From Bacteroidota bacterium (GTDB taxonomy: Bacteria; Bacteroidota; Ignavibacteria; UBA10030; UBA8401), in assembly GCA_021796275.1 (NCBI GenBank), contig JAJYOI010000028.1, positions 1 through 35,412 of the forward strand: a stretch of DNA of 35,412 bases, in the 5' to 3' direction. Position numbers and translations under genes: made by a program. Below are positions 1 through 8,340 of this stretch, piece after piece. Under the pieces are notes generated by a model that was not told the DNA's origin, ran no database searches, and saw nothing but the letters and a program-made list of their open reading frames with translations. Within the stretch, counting starts at the first letter, position 1, and every line of letters starts with the position of its first letter.

Positions 1-25
1 TGTACTGCTTCATATCTGACTCCTT

Positions 26-55
26 TGCGCCAAAGGCGCATCAGCCTTGGGCTGA
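26..55. repeat. Abutting pair of 15-bp palindromes
   Basis: Two perfect palindromes touch each other: TGCGCC-AAA-GGCGCA (26-40) and TCAGCC-TTG-GGCTGA (41-55), each with 6-bp arms and a 3-nt loop. They lie downstream of the restriction endonuclease gene. There is no U-tract, so an intrinsic terminator is not supported. The same geometry occurs as a pair at 28143-28172, and the TCAGCC arms recur at 18840-18854. The rest of 1-115 shows no gene. Confidence 0.7.
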
Positions 56-115
56 GAATATAAATGCTCTTTACAGTAATATACTCAAGTCGTTAAAATG
101 TTGTTCCTAATTTTG

Positions 116-580
116 TCAAACACTACAAAAAGACTGGCTGATAAGATTTTCTATCGGAGTCGTCTCAAAAAAACTTCCGTGGACCAAACAAACTTTAACT
201 TTGGTTTTCTTTTTACCTCGCACCAAATAAAAAACATCTCTTACAGGTAATGAATAAATATTATCCCCTGCTTTCTCCATTTGCTCTTTGATAATGCTGT
301 TTTCGCCTTGAATGATCTTCGAAATTTCCTTTGTTCTTGAAGGTATCGTCGAATTGAATGACGAGACAGTGTATGAAACACTGTCTTTTAACTCGATTAA
401 TTCCCCGCCAGTGAGTTGAGAGGGTTGTGGATTGATCTTGATTGCCAAGTCAGGGAAAATACCACTATTCACGCACGACAACAGCTTTTTGTCAAACGGA
501 AATTTGTCGAGTTTTTTAATTTGCAGAAGCTTTTCTTTGCCGTCAAGCAAAGAGTCAAAAAATTTGTAAATAGAATGCAT
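116..580 (-). CDS. Putative small type II restriction endonuclease
   Basis: A 154-residue protein encoded 1 bp downstream of a DNA methyltransferase gene. It carries a plausible PD-(D/E)xK nuclease core: PD at residues 43-44 and ELK at 63-65, with GGELIELKDS forming the central strand. This placement and motif suggest the cleaving partner of the methyltransferase. No Shine-Dalgarno is visible, so translation probably depends on coupling to the upstream gene. It is short for a type II enzyme, although enzymes near this size exist (PvuII is about 157 aa). Frames after the TGA stop close within about 30 nt, so no obvious frameshifted continuation exists. The gene is visibly more AT-rich than its neighbours, which suggests transfer. 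Recognition site unknown. Family assignment rests on motif and context only. Confidence 0.6.
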   Translation of the reverse strand: MHSIYKFFDSLLDGKEKLLQIKKLDKFPFDKKLLSCVNSGIFPDLAIKINPQPSQLTGGELIELKDSVSYTVSSFNSTIPSRTKEISKIIQGENSIIKEQMEKAGDNIYSLPVRDVFYLVRGKKKTKVKVCLVHGSFFETTPIENLISQSFCSV

Positions 581-581
581 T

Positions 582-1463
582 TTATTCCGAAAATAAGTTT
601 AAAGTCGAACTGCCTTTTTTTGACGAAAAATATTCTTTGACTGACCCCCAAATCTCTTTCAGATTTTCCGTGTTGATGTAATCCTTGTAATATTTGTTTA
701 TCGAATCAGCGTCTCTGATAGCTTTCAATCTTTTTTCAATACATTTTGCGTTTTCAGGATCAATTTCAATCCCAATAGACTTCCTTCCCAATTGTTCCGC
801 AACGACCAATGCTGTGCCAGTGCCCGCAAAAGGATCGAAAATAACATCTCCTACATTCGAAGAAGAAAGAATAATGCGCAATAAAAGGGCAATTGGAGAT
901 TGTTGTTTATGAAACCTCACGCCATCTGATGTTCGCAGCGCTTCATCGCCAGCAAAATAGCCGGATGTTAATTCCCGGATGTCATCCCAAACATCAGTCA
1001 CGTAAATACCATTTTCCCTTTCAAACTTGTAATTGGCAGGAAGCGGCGGCGAAATTCTCAATTTATTAAACACGCGAGGCGAAACATTTTTTGTAGCAAA
1101 AACAATTATTTGATAATGCTTGCCATACTTATAATTACTTGGCACTGCTGAGGTTTTTTTCTTCCATATAATCAAGTTCTGAAATGTCCAGCCCGCCTCT
1201 CGTAAACATTGAAGAACTCGCTCGGTATTTTTCTCTCTCTGCATAAAATAAATTGCCCCTCCATCAGAGGTTACATCGTAGATTCCTTTGCACGTATCCA
1301 GCATTAACTGCCAATAATGATCGTCTGGCAGGTCGTCATCAAAATAGTTGTAATCTTTATTCTGATTAAACGGAGGATCGAGAAATGTTAAATCAACTTT
1401 CTCACCGAAAAAACGCCGAGAAAGCAAATCAATGGAATCGCTATTTATAATTTTCCAATTCAT
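582..1463 (-). CDS. DNA adenine-N6 or cytosine-N4 methyltransferase, beta class
   Basis: A 293-residue amino-methyltransferase that would protect the host recognition site from the adjacent nuclease. Motif IV is DPPF at residues 29-32, the SAM-binding motif I is FAGTG near 212-216, and motif X ([12 protein letters not shown]) lies just before it. The order IV, target region, X, I is the beta arrangement, as in MboII/HinfI-type enzymes. DPPF does not settle adenine versus cytosine. Its ATG overlaps the stop of the 3-hydroxyacyl-CoA dehydrogenase gene as ATGA (1460-1463), so it can be translated from the metabolic mRNA. The endonuclease follows after 1 nt. Sequence specificity cannot be read from the protein. 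Confidence 0.88.
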   Translation of the reverse strand: MNWKIINSDSIDLLSRRFFGEKVDLTFLDPPFNQNKDYNYFDDDLPDDHYWQLMLDTCKGIYDVTSDGGAIYFMQREKNTERVLQCLREAGWTFQNLIIWKKKTSAVPSNYKYGKHYQIIVFATKNVSPRVFNKLRISPPLPANYKFERENGIYVTDVWDDIRELTSGYFAGDEALRTSDGVRFHKQQSPIALLLRIILSSSNVGDVIFDPFAGTGTALVVAEQLGRKSIGIEIDPENAKCIEKRLKAIRDADSINKYYKDYINTENLKEIWGSVKEYFSSKKGSSTLNLFSE

Positions 1464-2323
1464 TTCGCTTGGTTGTACTCAAAAAACCCTTTGCCGGTTT
1501 TTCTTCCTAAATGTCCGGCGGCAACCATTTTTTTCAGCAGCGGGCACGGACGATATTTTGAATCGCCAAGTCCTTCGTGAAGCACGTTCATAATGGAAAG
1601 ACACACATCGAGCCCGATGAAATCCGCCAGCGTCAGCGGTCCCATCGGATGATTCATGCCGAGCTTCATCACCGTGTCAATTGCTTCCGGCTTTGCCACG
1701 CCTTCCATCACGCAATACATCGCTTCGTTCAACATAGGTAAAAGAATGCGGTTTGAAATGAAGCCGGGATAATCGTTCACTTCAACGGCAATTTTTCCGA
1801 GCGACTCGCTTGCCGCTTTCACAGTGTTGAAGGTCGCATCCGATGTTGCAAGCCCGCGGATGATTTCCACCAACTTCATCACCGGCACCGGATTCATGAA
1901 ATGCATTCCGATCACCTGCTGCGGGCGCTTTGTCACCGCTGCAATTTCCGTGAGAGAAATTGACGAGGTATTTGAAGCAAGAATTGCTTCTGCGGGTGCG
2001 CTGCTGTCAATCGTTCTGAAAATATCGAACTTAATGTGTTTATTTTCCGTTGCCGCTTCAACCACAAGGTCGGCAGACCTGACGGCATCGGCAAGCGAAA
2101 GCGACGAGGCGATGCGGCTCAGCGTTTGCTTCTTCGCATCTTCATTCAATACGCCTTTTTTGATTTGCCGGTCAAGATTGGACTGAATATTTTTTAATCC
2201 GCGGTCAACAAATTCCTGTTTCACATCGTTGAGCACAACATTGTAACCATATTGTGCGAACACATGAGCAATACCATTGCCCATTGTTCCGGCGCCGATG
2301 ACTGTAACATTCTTAATATTCAT
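1460..2323 (-). CDS. hbd: 3-hydroxybutyryl-CoA dehydrogenase
   Basis: NAD(P)-dependent dehydrogenase (287 aa) interconverting acetoacetyl-CoA and 3-hydroxybutyryl-CoA, or longer 3-hydroxyacyl-CoAs, in the cytoplasm. The Rossmann motif GAGTMG is at residues 10-15. The catalytic pair is likely His141 ([15 protein letters not shown]) and Glu153. The C-terminal dimerisation domain is complete and ends in [11 protein letters not shown], as usual for the family. AGGAAAA sits just upstream of the ATG. It follows the thiolase by about 60 bp, so the two genes form a beta-oxidation or butyrate/PHB-type pair. The fadB2/paaH names describe the same family; substrate chain length is not decidable here. 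Its stop overlaps the methyltransferase start. Confidence 0.93.
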   Translation of the reverse strand: MNIKNVTVIGAGTMGNGIAHVFAQYGYNVVLNDVKQEFVDRGLKNIQSNLDRQIKKGVLNEDAKKQTLSRIASSLSLADAVRSADLVVEAATENKHIKFDIFRTIDSSAPAEAILASNTSSISLTEIAAVTKRPQQVIGMHFMNPVPVMKLVEIIRGLATSDATFNTVKAASESLGKIAVEVNDYPGFISNRILLPMLNEAMYCVMEGVAKPEAIDTVMKLGMNHPMGPLTLADFIGLDVCLSIMNVLHEGLGDSKYRPCPLLKKMVAAGHLGRKTGKGFFEYNQAK

Positions 2324-2364
2324 GGCTTTTCCTGATTCGAGGTTCGTGGATTAAGGGCCCAACC

Positions 2365-2385
2365 TTCCATCTTCCATTTTCCATC
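2365..2385. repeat. Three heptamers in phase (TTCCATY)
   Basis: In the gap between the thiolase stop and the hbd start, TTCCATC, TTCCATT and TTCCATC follow one another without spacing. Similar 7- or 8-nt phased degenerate repeats occupy other gaps (6531-6556, 20673-20696, 22572-22592). No promoter or terminator is evident here. Confidence 0.6.
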
Positions 2386-2386
2386 T

Positions 2387-3565
2387 TTACAACGCTTCTA
2401 CAATCATGCCGCTTGCTTCCCCGCCGCCGATGCAAATTGCCGCAAGCCCGTACCGCAAACTGCGTTGTTTCAACACATGCAGCAACGTCACAACAATTCG
2501 TGCACCGCTCGCGCCGATCGGATGTCCGAGCGCAACCGCGCCGCCGTTAACATTCACTTTATTCACATCAATGTTCAGCGTTTTGTTGACAGCAAGCGTG
2601 ACAACAGCAAACGCCTCATTGATTTCGAACAAATCAATCTGTGATTGCGACATGTTCGCTTTCTTCAAAACTTTGGGAATGACATCGGCGGGAGCTGTCG
2701 TGAACCATTCCGGTTTTTTTGCAGCAGATGCAGATGCGTGAATCTTCGCCAGTGGTTTGAGCCCGAGAGATTTTGCTTTCGCCGCCGACATCACAACAAC
2801 CGCCGCCGCGCCGTCGTTGATCTTTGAAGAATTTGCCGCCGTGACTGTTCCATCTTTTTGGAATGCAGGACGAAGTGCCGGAATTTTTTCGAAGTTGGTT
2901 TTCTTCGGCTCTTCATCTTCAGCAACGATCATATCATCCTTGTTCTTCTGCGGAATGTGGACAGAAACAATCTCTTCGGAAAACCGTCCCAACTTTTGCG
3001 ATTCCTGCGCGCGCTTGTAGCTCAAAATCGAAAACTCATCCTGCGCTTCGCGAGGCACGGCACATTCTTTCGAGCATAACTCAGCGGCAACTCCCATATG
3101 GTAATTGTTATACACATCCCACAATCCGTCTTTCACCATCGAATCAACCAGCTCGCCGTTGCCCATGCGATAACCGGTGCGGGCTTTTTCCAAAAGATAC
3201 GGCGCGTTCGACATGCTTTCCATTCCGCCGGCGACGACAATTTCCGCATCGCCCAATTGGATTGCCTGCGACGCGAGCATAATTGCTTTCATACCGGAAC
3301 CGCACACTTTGTTGATCGTCATACATTCGACGGACGGCGGAAGTCCGGCAAAGATTGCGGCTTGACGCGCCGGCGCTTGTCCTTCTCCGGCAGTGAGCAC
3401 ATTCCCCATGACAACTTCATCAACTGATTCTTTTGAAACGTTTGCGCGGCGCAGCGCTTCGTCAATAACGATGGCACCCAACTTTGGAGCAGTTAATGCG
3501 CTGAGGCTTCCGCCGAAAGATCCGATCGGCGTTCGGCATGCACCAACAATGACAACTTCATTCAT
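2387..3565 (-). CDS. Acetyl-CoA acetyltransferase (thiolase)
   Basis: Thiolase of 392 aa that condenses two acetyl-CoA to acetoacetyl-CoA or cleaves 3-ketoacyl-CoA. Start chosen at MNEVVIVGACRTPIG because AAGGAG lies 7 nt upstream and this is the canonical N-terminus; the reading frame is open upstream to 3643 but that runs into the rho terminator. Catalytic residues are at the canonical positions: Cys88 (NKVCGSGMKA), His348 (GHPIGASGAR) and Cys378 (CIGGGEASG). Downstream hbd would perform the next reduction. A promoter candidate (3590-3618) sits between the rho terminator and this start. Biosynthetic (phaA/atoB-like) versus degradative use cannot be decided from sequence. Confidence 0.94.
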   Translation of the reverse strand: MNEVVIVGACRTPIGSFGGSLSALTAPKLGAIVIDEALRRANVSKESVDEVVMGNVLTAGEGQAPARQAAIFAGLPPSVECMTINKVCGSGMKAIMLASQAIQLGDAEIVVAGGMESMSNAPYLLEKARTGYRMGNGELVDSMVKDGLWDVYNNYHMGVAAELCSKECAVPREAQDEFSILSYKRAQESQKLGRFSEEIVSVHIPQKNKDDMIVAEDEEPKKTNFEKIPALRPAFQKDGTVTAANSSKINDGAAAVVVMSAAKAKSLGLKPLAKIHASASAAKKPEWFTTAPADVIPKVLKKANMSQSQIDLFEINEAFAVVTLAVNKTLNIDVNKVNVNGGAVALGHPIGASGARIVVTLLHVLKQRSLRYGLAAICIGGGEASGMIVEAL

Positions 3566-3589
3566 AGCATCGCTCCTTTTTGTTGTCAG

Positions 3590-3618
3590 AAGGTACGAGA
3601 GAATGATTGAAAATGCAA
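3590..3618 (-). promoter_or_regulatory. Candidate promoter for thiolase-hbd
   Basis: On the minus strand TTGCAT (3618-3613) is followed by a 17-nt spacer and TACCTT (3595-3590), fitting TTG-N20-TAnnTT. It lies after the rho terminator and gives a leader of roughly 20 nt before the thiolase ATG. Weak as a sigma70 match (TACCTT is 3/6), so supported mainly by position and by the shared pattern at 5152, 10488, 17074 and 29867. Confidence 0.4.
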
Positions 3619-3631
3619 AGACGACGTGCAC

Positions 3632-3663
3632 AAAAAAAGCCATCCGTTGGCGAATGGCTTTTT
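3632..3663 (-). terminator. Intrinsic terminator of rho
   Basis: Arms 3634-3643 (AAAAAGCCAT) and 3654-3663 (ATGGCTTTTT) form a perfect 10-bp stem beginning just after the rho stop. On the minus strand it ends in a run of seven T. The A-rich left side makes it usable in both directions. It separates rho from the thiolase promoter. Confidence 0.85.
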
Positions 3664-3671
3664 CAATGTGT

Positions 3672-4925
3672 TTAGCTGTTCATTGATTTGAGGAACTCTT
3701 TATTCCCTTTTGTCCCTCGCATCTTGTCGAGAAGGAACTCCATTGCTTCCACCGGATTAAATTCGCTGAGGAATTTACGAAGGATCCACACGCGATTCAG
3801 TTCGTCTTCCGGCATCAGAATTTCTTCTTTCCGTGTTCCGGAACGATTGACATCAACAGCGGGGAAAATGCGCCGGTCGCTCAGTTTCCGGTCGAGCACG
3901 ATTTCCATATTGCCGGTGCCTTTGAATTCTTCGAAGATCACCTCATCCATACGGCTTCCTGTTTCTACCAACGCTGTTGCGATGATCGTAAGACTTCCGC
4001 CTTCTTCAATATTACGCGCCGCACCAAAAAATCTCTTCGGACGATGCAGTGCGTTTGCATCAACACCACCGGAAAGAATTTTTCCGGAATGCGGTACAAC
4101 CGTGTTATGTGCACGTGCCAACCGAGTGATACTGTCAAGCAAAATCACAACATCATGTTTTGCTTCGATCAGGCGCTTTGCTTTTTCCAGCACCATATCG
4201 GAAACCTGAACGTGTCGTTCCGGCGGCTCATCAAATGTAGAAGATACAACCTCGGCGCTGACCGAACGTTCCATATCCGTCACTTCTTCAGGACGCTCAT
4301 CAATCAGCAGGATCATCAATTTCACTTCCGGATGATTACGAGTGATGCTGTTGGCAATTTTTTGAAGAAGGACGGTCTTGCCTGCTTTCGGCGGCGAAAC
4401 GATCATTCCACGCTGACCTTTACCGACGGGCGAGAGCAAATCGAGAATACGCATCGCGTATTCGCCGGGCGCTGTTTCCAGCTTGATGCGCTCGTTCGGG
4501 TACAGCGGCGTCAGGTTATCGAAAAGGACGCGGTCCCGAACAGTATCCGGGCTTTGGTCGTTGACAGCTTCAACACGCAACAACGCAAAAAACCGCTCGC
4601 CTTCTTTCGGAGGACGGACTTGTCCGCTTACCGTATCTCCGGTGCGCAAACTGAATTTCTTTATTTGCGACGGAGAGACATAAATGTCGTCGGGTGACGG
4701 AAGATAATTATAGTCCACTGAACGCAGAAAACCGTAGCCGTCCGGAAGAACTTCCAGAACACCTTTGCTGAATGTGAGTCCGTCTTGCTGGGTTTGTGCT
4801 TCGAGGATTTTGAAAATAAGCTCTTGCTTTCGCAAGTCGCTGTACCCGCCAATATCCAAGTCTTTTGCAATCTTGTTGAGATCGGCAATCTTCTTGGACT
4901 TAAGATCCGATATGTCCATCGGCAT
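3672..4925 (-). CDS. rho: Transcription termination factor Rho
   Basis: Hexameric RNA-dependent ATPase/helicase (417 aa) that ends untranslated transcripts. Residues 1-45 form the Rho N-terminal helical domain ([18 protein letters not shown]). An OB-fold RNA-binding domain follows ([15 protein letters not shown], about 55-125). The motor domain carries Walker A PPKAGKTV near 179-186, [10 protein letters not shown] near 209-218 and Walker [13 protein letters not shown] with Asp264. The late RNA-contact loop is visible in the [20 protein letters not shown] region. The first ATG is used, with AAAGGA about 12 nt upstream. A strong promoter overlaps the upstream folC stop and leaves a leader of about 220 nt. 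Rho from Bacteroides-type bacteria often carries a large extra N-terminal region; this one does not. Confidence 0.97.
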   Translation of the reverse strand: MPMDISDLKSKKIADLNKIAKDLDIGGYSDLRKQELIFKILEAQTQQDGLTFSKGVLEVLPDGYGFLRSVDYNYLPSPDDIYVSPSQIKKFSLRTGDTVSGQVRPPKEGERFFALLRVEAVNDQSPDTVRDRVLFDNLTPLYPNERIKLETAPGEYAMRILDLLSPVGKGQRGMIVSPPKAGKTVLLQKIANSITRNHPEVKLMILLIDERPEEVTDMERSVSAEVVSSTFDEPPERHVQVSDMVLEKAKRLIEAKHDVVILLDSITRLARAHNTVVPHSGKILSGGVDANALHRPKRFFGAARNIEEGGSLTIIATALVETGSRMDEVIFEEFKGTGNMEIVLDRKLSDRRIFPAVDVNRSGTRKEEILMPEDELNRVWILRKFLSEFNPVEAMEFLLDKMRGTKGNKEFLKSMNS

Positions 4926-5145
4926 AGTGGAATAATTCCTTTCAGAAAATACTACGTAATGGTTAAAAACTGATTCATTGAAAATTTGCTGCAGCGAACA
5001 GAACGTTCACTTTGAATCTACTTCACTCACCTTCTATGTGCTAATGTCGTTGAGATATTGTTGGGATAGTTTACAAACGAGGCGTCCTAGAAGCGGTCTT
5101 CCAATGTGAGAAGTAATTTCAGCGTTATTACCGTGATTACATGGC
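4926..5145 (-). promoter_or_regulatory. Long structured 5' leader of rho
   Basis: About 220 nt without an ORF separates the inferred transcription start from the rho ATG. Near the 5' end, CCAATG (5150-5145) can pair with CATTGG (5106-5101), and within it GTAAT (5140-5136) with ATTAC (5117-5113). rho is autoregulated by termination in its own leader in several bacteria, so this is a reasonable place for such control. That role is inference; no known riboswitch is recognised. Confidence 0.45.
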
Positions 5146-5151
5146 ATTGGA

Positions 5152-5180
5152 AATATAGATTAAATTGTATGGATTGTCAA
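5152..5180 (-). promoter_or_regulatory. Strong candidate promoter for rho
   Basis: On the minus strand a perfect TTGACA (5180-5175), a 17-nt spacer and TATATT (5157-5152) match the housekeeping consensus closely. The -35 box overlaps the folC stop codon (TGA, 5179-5177). The inferred start near 5145 makes rho an independent transcription unit with a long leader. Confidence 0.75.
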
Positions 5181-6478
5181 GAACTTTTTCGCCATTTTTT
5201 TCTCCACGCGTTGAGAACATCACCGGCAACATAATGCGATCCGGTAATTAAGACCATATCTTCCTTTTTTGAATGTTCGATTGCTGCATTCAAACCATCG
5301 TGAACGGAATTATACGCCAGCGCAGTGCAGCGGCATCCGGAAAATATGTGAACGATTTCCTTCACTTCCAACGCTCGTTCCATCTTCGGCTGAACGGCAT
5401 AGACAATCGGGCGAAGAAGGCTCAATAAGCGAATCATTGCCCGATATTCTTTGTCTTTCATAACGCCAAAAACGAGATGAAGATTCTCAAACTTCAGTGC
5501 CTGAACAACGGCAACCGTCTTCCTGATTCCGTCCGGATTGTGTGCCACGTCGAGAATGGTTAAAGGAGATTCAGCAAGTATTTCCAATCTTCCGTGAATA
5601 CCGGTCAGTTGAGAAATTCCGGACAAGCCGTTCTGAATGTTCTCTCCGGAAATTCGAAAACCATGCCGCTCAAGCTGTTCAAGAACTGTCACCGCCGTTT
5701 GAACATTGTGCCGTTGATGGTCACCGAGCAGCGGTAGCCGAACGCTGCCGAGTCTGATACGAGGTGTAGAAAGGGAAAAGCATTGGGAGGTTTTTTCCGA
5801 AATAACATTTTCAATCGAGGCATAGAACAGAGAATGAATAAAGCGGGCATGTCTGTGCTGTGCAATTTCTTTGAGAACGCGAACCGCCGCAGGACGAGTT
5901 GTGCCTGTAACACATGGCACTCCGCGTTTAATAATTCCTCCTTTCTCGAAGGCAATGCTCTTCAAAGATTTTCCTAACTGCTGCGTATGATCTTTTCCAA
6001 TCGTTGTAATAACTGAAACGAGCGGACGCAGCACATTCGTTGCATCAAGCCTTCCGCCCAAGCCGGTTTCAATCACCGCAATATCGACTTTCTGCTCTTG
6101 AAAATATTTGAACGCAATCGCTGTTGTCGCTTCAAAAAATGTAGCGTGGTGTGCATCAACGTTCGTGCGAAGCAAATCTGTATGCCGGACAAGATCAGCA
6201 TTTGAGATCATTACTCCGTTGACGCGGATACGTTCATTGAATTTCACCAAATGCGGCGATGTGTACAACCCGACTCTGTAATCGGACGCCGTAAGAATTG
6301 CTGCAATCATGCAAGACGTCGAACCTTTGCCGTTCGTACCGGCAATATGAATGGATGGAAAACTGTGATGCGGATTGCCGATTGTGCGGAGAAGCAATCG
6401 GATATTCCGCAACCCAAGCTTCATTCCAAATTTTTGAAGCCCGTAAAGATATTCTAACGATGATTGAAGGGAGAACAC
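5177..6478 (-). CDS. folC: Bifunctional folylpolyglutamate / dihydrofolate synthase
   Basis: Mur-ligase-family enzyme (433 aa) that adds glutamate to dihydropteroate and to reduced folates. The P-loop GTNGKGS is at residues 47-53. Other family motifs are VIETGLGGRLDATNV, TTIGKDHTQQLG (Mg-binding His) and LDVAHNPDG in the C-terminal domain. Translation appears to start at GTG: an in-frame TAA lies seven codons upstream and the next Met would remove the conserved YLYGLQKFG start. No clear ribosome-binding site is present. It follows pyrD after an 80-bp gap containing an inverted repeat. Folate made here would supply methyl groups to the methionine synthase genes at the right end of the window. 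Confidence 0.95.
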   Translation of the reverse strand: MFSLQSSLEYLYGLQKFGMKLGLRNIRLLLRTIGNPHHSFPSIHIAGTNGKGSTSCMIAAILTASDYRVGLYTSPHLVKFNERIRVNGVMISNADLVRHTDLLRTNVDAHHATFFEATTAIAFKYFQEQKVDIAVIETGLGGRLDATNVLRPLVSVITTIGKDHTQQLGKSLKSIAFEKGGIIKRGVPCVTGTTRPAAVRVLKEIAQHRHARFIHSLFYASIENVISEKTSQCFSLSTPRIRLGSVRLPLLGDHQRHNVQTAVTVLEQLERHGFRISGENIQNGLSGISQLTGIHGRLEILAESPLTILDVAHNPDGIRKTVAVVQALKFENLHLVFGVMKDKEYRAMIRLLSLLRPIVYAVQPKMERALEVKEIVHIFSGCRCTALAYNSVHDGLNAAIEHSKKEDMVLITGSHYVAGDVLNAWRKKWRKSS

Positions 6479-6500
6479 AGAAGAAATAAAAGAGAGTTAA

Positions 6501-6556
6501 AAGTTCAAAACTTCATGTTTATCAATTCTTAACTTTGAACCTTGAATTTTGAACTT
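6501..6556. repeat. Inverted repeat with phased heptamers
   Basis: AAGTTCAAAA (6501-6510) and TTTTGAACTT (6547-6556) form a 10-bp inverted repeat around a 36-nt centre. The right half is also heptamer-phased: AACTTTG, AACCTTG, AATTTTG, AACTT (6531-6556). It fills the pyrD-folC gap. It could act as a weak terminator, but there is no GC-rich stem. Confidence 0.55.
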
Positions 6557-6558
6557 AA

Positions 6559-7500
6559 TCACAGCCAGCTTTCAATAACAGATAATTTCCGTTCAGCTTG
6601 CACCGCGCCAACCAACTCCCCAACGTCGCTGATTGACTGTTGCTCACAAAATAATTTGATTCCGGCTGCGATTTTCGCACCGGCAGAAGGGTCGACAAAA
6701 TTGTATGTGCCAACCTGAATTGCTGACGCACCGGCGAGCAAAAATTCAATCGCATCTTCCCACGACGTAATGCCGCCAATGCCAAGAATCGGAATTTTCA
6801 CGGCGCGATAGACTTCATAGACTTTCGCAATTGCTACCGGCTTGATTGCTGGTCCTGATAATCCGCCCGTCACCGTTGATAATTTTGTTTTGTGCGTCCG
6901 GATATCAATCGCCATTCCAATAAGCGTGTTAATGACAGAAACGGCATCGGCGCCTTCAGATTCAACGGCGCGTGCAAATTCAGAAATGTGCGTTACATTC
7001 GGAGTGAGCTTGATGATAAGCGGCTTCTTTGTACGGCGGCGAAGCTCCTTCGTGATAAGCACAACTTTTGTCTTGTCAGTTCCAAAACTCAAGCCGCCTT
7101 CTTTCACGTTCGGGCAGGATACATTGATTTCGAATCCGGCAATGACTTCGAATGAATCGAGCGCCTCAAGAACTGCACAATATTCTTCAATGCTGCTTGC
7201 GGCAATATTGGCAATGACGGCACAGGAAATTAACGAGAGCTTCGGAATTTTTTCTTCAATGAATTTCTGAACACCAATATTTGCCAAGCCGATGGAATTT
7301 AACATACCGGATGCAGTTTCGGTAATGCGGGGCGCCGGATTCCCATCGCGCGGCTTCATTGAGAGCGATTTCGTGACGATTCCGCCTAACGCATTCACGT
7401 CCACAAGACCAAGCACCTCGTCGCCGTACCCAAATGTGCCGGACGCAACAAGCACCCGATTTCGGAAAGTCAATCCTGCCAATGTAAAGGATTCATTCAT
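6559..7500 (-). CDS. pyrD: Dihydroorotate dehydrogenase, class 1B catalytic subunit
   Basis: FMN enzyme (313 aa) that oxidises dihydroorotate to orotate in pyrimidine synthesis, passing electrons to PyrK and then NAD. Start placed at MNESFTLAGLTFRNRV, two nt after the pyrK stop; the open frame upstream lies inside pyrK. The class 1 active-site loop NVSCPNVKEGG carries the catalytic Cys. FMN-phosphate motifs are GGLSGPAIKP and LGIGGI. Length fits the family (about 300-315). The lack of its own ribosome-binding site and the 2-nt gap argue for translational coupling with pyrK. Adjacency to pyrK separates class 1B from fumarate-using class 1A. Confidence 0.95.
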   Translation of the reverse strand: MNESFTLAGLTFRNRVLVASGTFGYGDEVLGLVDVNALGGIVTKSLSMKPRDGNPAPRITETASGMLNSIGLANIGVQKFIEEKIPKLSLISCAVIANIAASSIEEYCAVLEALDSFEVIAGFEINVSCPNVKEGGLSFGTDKTKVVLITKELRRRTKKPLIIKLTPNVTHISEFARAVESEGADAVSVINTLIGMAIDIRTHKTKLSTVTGGLSGPAIKPVAIAKVYEVYRAVKIPILGIGGITSWEDAIEFLLAGASAIQVGTYNFVDPSAGAKIAAGIKLFCEQQSISDVGELVGAVQAERKLSVIESWL

Positions 7501-7502
7501 AA

Positions 7503-8273
7503 TTACACAAACACTGTGCTTGTTTCGAAAACCGGCCCTTCTTTGCAGACCAGCGCATATTTTTTCTTTCCACTGATTGTTTCCACCGGACATCCCTGGC
7601 ATAGACCAACGCCGCACGCCATTGCACATTCAAGCGACGCATAACATTCAATCCTTTTCTGCTGCGCAAATTCAGAAAGCCGCCGCAGCATTCGTGTAGG
7701 ACCGCAGCAAAAAATGCGCGGCCGTTCATAATGATGGTCCGAAAGATGTTCGGTGAGCAAATCAACAACGTTTCCTGCAAAACCTTCTGAGCCGTCGTCC
7801 GTAGCAGCGTGAATATGGTCAATACCGTGCCGTACGATTTGCTTCGACGTACGCGCACCGACAAAGAAGAGAACATTTTTATCTTTCCCAAGTTTCGAAA
7901 GAAAAAACGGAAATGGCGCAATCCCTAACCCGCCGGCAACAATCAATGCTGTTTTATAATTGTCCGAATCCATACCGGCGGAGAATCCATTTCCCAATGG
8001 GCCGATCACATCAATGACATCGCCCGGTTTTTTCCCGACAAGAATTCGGGTTCCTTCACCGATAATATTGAAAATAATTGAAACGATTTCGCCTTCAACA
8101 AAAAAAATACTGAACGGCCTGCGCAGCAGCGGAAAGAGCGAATCGTTCACTTTTATATTGACGAATTGACCGGGCAGCGCGGCCGCGGAAATTTCACGCG
8201 AACGAAATGCAAGACGGAAAATATCTGACGCAATTTCTTCTACGGAATGTACGGAAGCGTGTGTTTGAATCAT
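7503..8273 (-). CDS. pyrK: Dihydroorotate dehydrogenase electron-transfer subunit
   Basis: FAD and [2Fe-2S] protein (256 aa) carrying electrons from PyrD to NAD. The N-terminal half is a ferredoxin-reductase-type FAD domain (PGQFVNIKV, RRPFSIF), followed by an NAD-binding segment (GGLGIAPF, CCGPTRMLR). The cluster ligands are in ECAMACGVGLCQGCP near the C-terminus. The ATG at 8273 is the only sensible start: the usual MIQ N-terminus is present and no other start codon follows nearby. It lies two nt after the U-tract of a terminator hairpin (8276-8299), so no room exists for a ribosome-binding site outside that hairpin. Expression therefore seems to need read-through or an attenuation mechanism. 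Confidence 0.95.
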   Translation of the reverse strand: MIQTHASVHSVEEIASDIFRLAFRSREISAAALPGQFVNIKVNDSLFPLLRRPFSIFFVEGEIVSIIFNIIGEGTRILVGKKPGDVIDVIGPLGNGFSAGMDSDNYKTALIVAGGLGIAPFPFFLSKLGKDKNVLFFVGARTSKQIVRHGIDHIHAATDDGSEGFAGNVVDLLTEHLSDHHYERPRIFCCGPTRMLRRLSEFAQQKRIECYASLECAMACGVGLCQGCPVETISGKKKYALVCKEGPVFETSTVFV

Positions 8274-8275
8274 GC

Positions 8276-8299
8276 AAAAAAAGCAGTACGCTGCTTCCC
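8276..8299 (-). terminator. Terminator or attenuator abutting pyrK start
   Basis: On the minus strand AAGCAG-CGTA-CTGCTT (8296-8281) continues into seven T (8282-8276), then GC and the pyrK ATG. The stem can be lengthened by G-U pairs. It lies about 40 nt after the stop of the TPR lipoprotein, where a normal terminator would be, but directly against the next coding start. Confidence 0.75.
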
Positions 8300-8340
8300 T
8301 GAAGAGATGCTCAATCTGGAGTTAGACAACAGGAGGCAGT

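Noticed and set aside
3566-3643. Longer thiolase start at 3643
   Set aside because: The extension runs over the rho terminator and promoter candidate; the canonical N-terminus and ribosome-binding site are at 3565.
7501-7629. Longer pyrD start inside pyrK
   Set aside because: The extra residues are the pyrK iron-sulfur region read in another frame; the usual start is at 7500.
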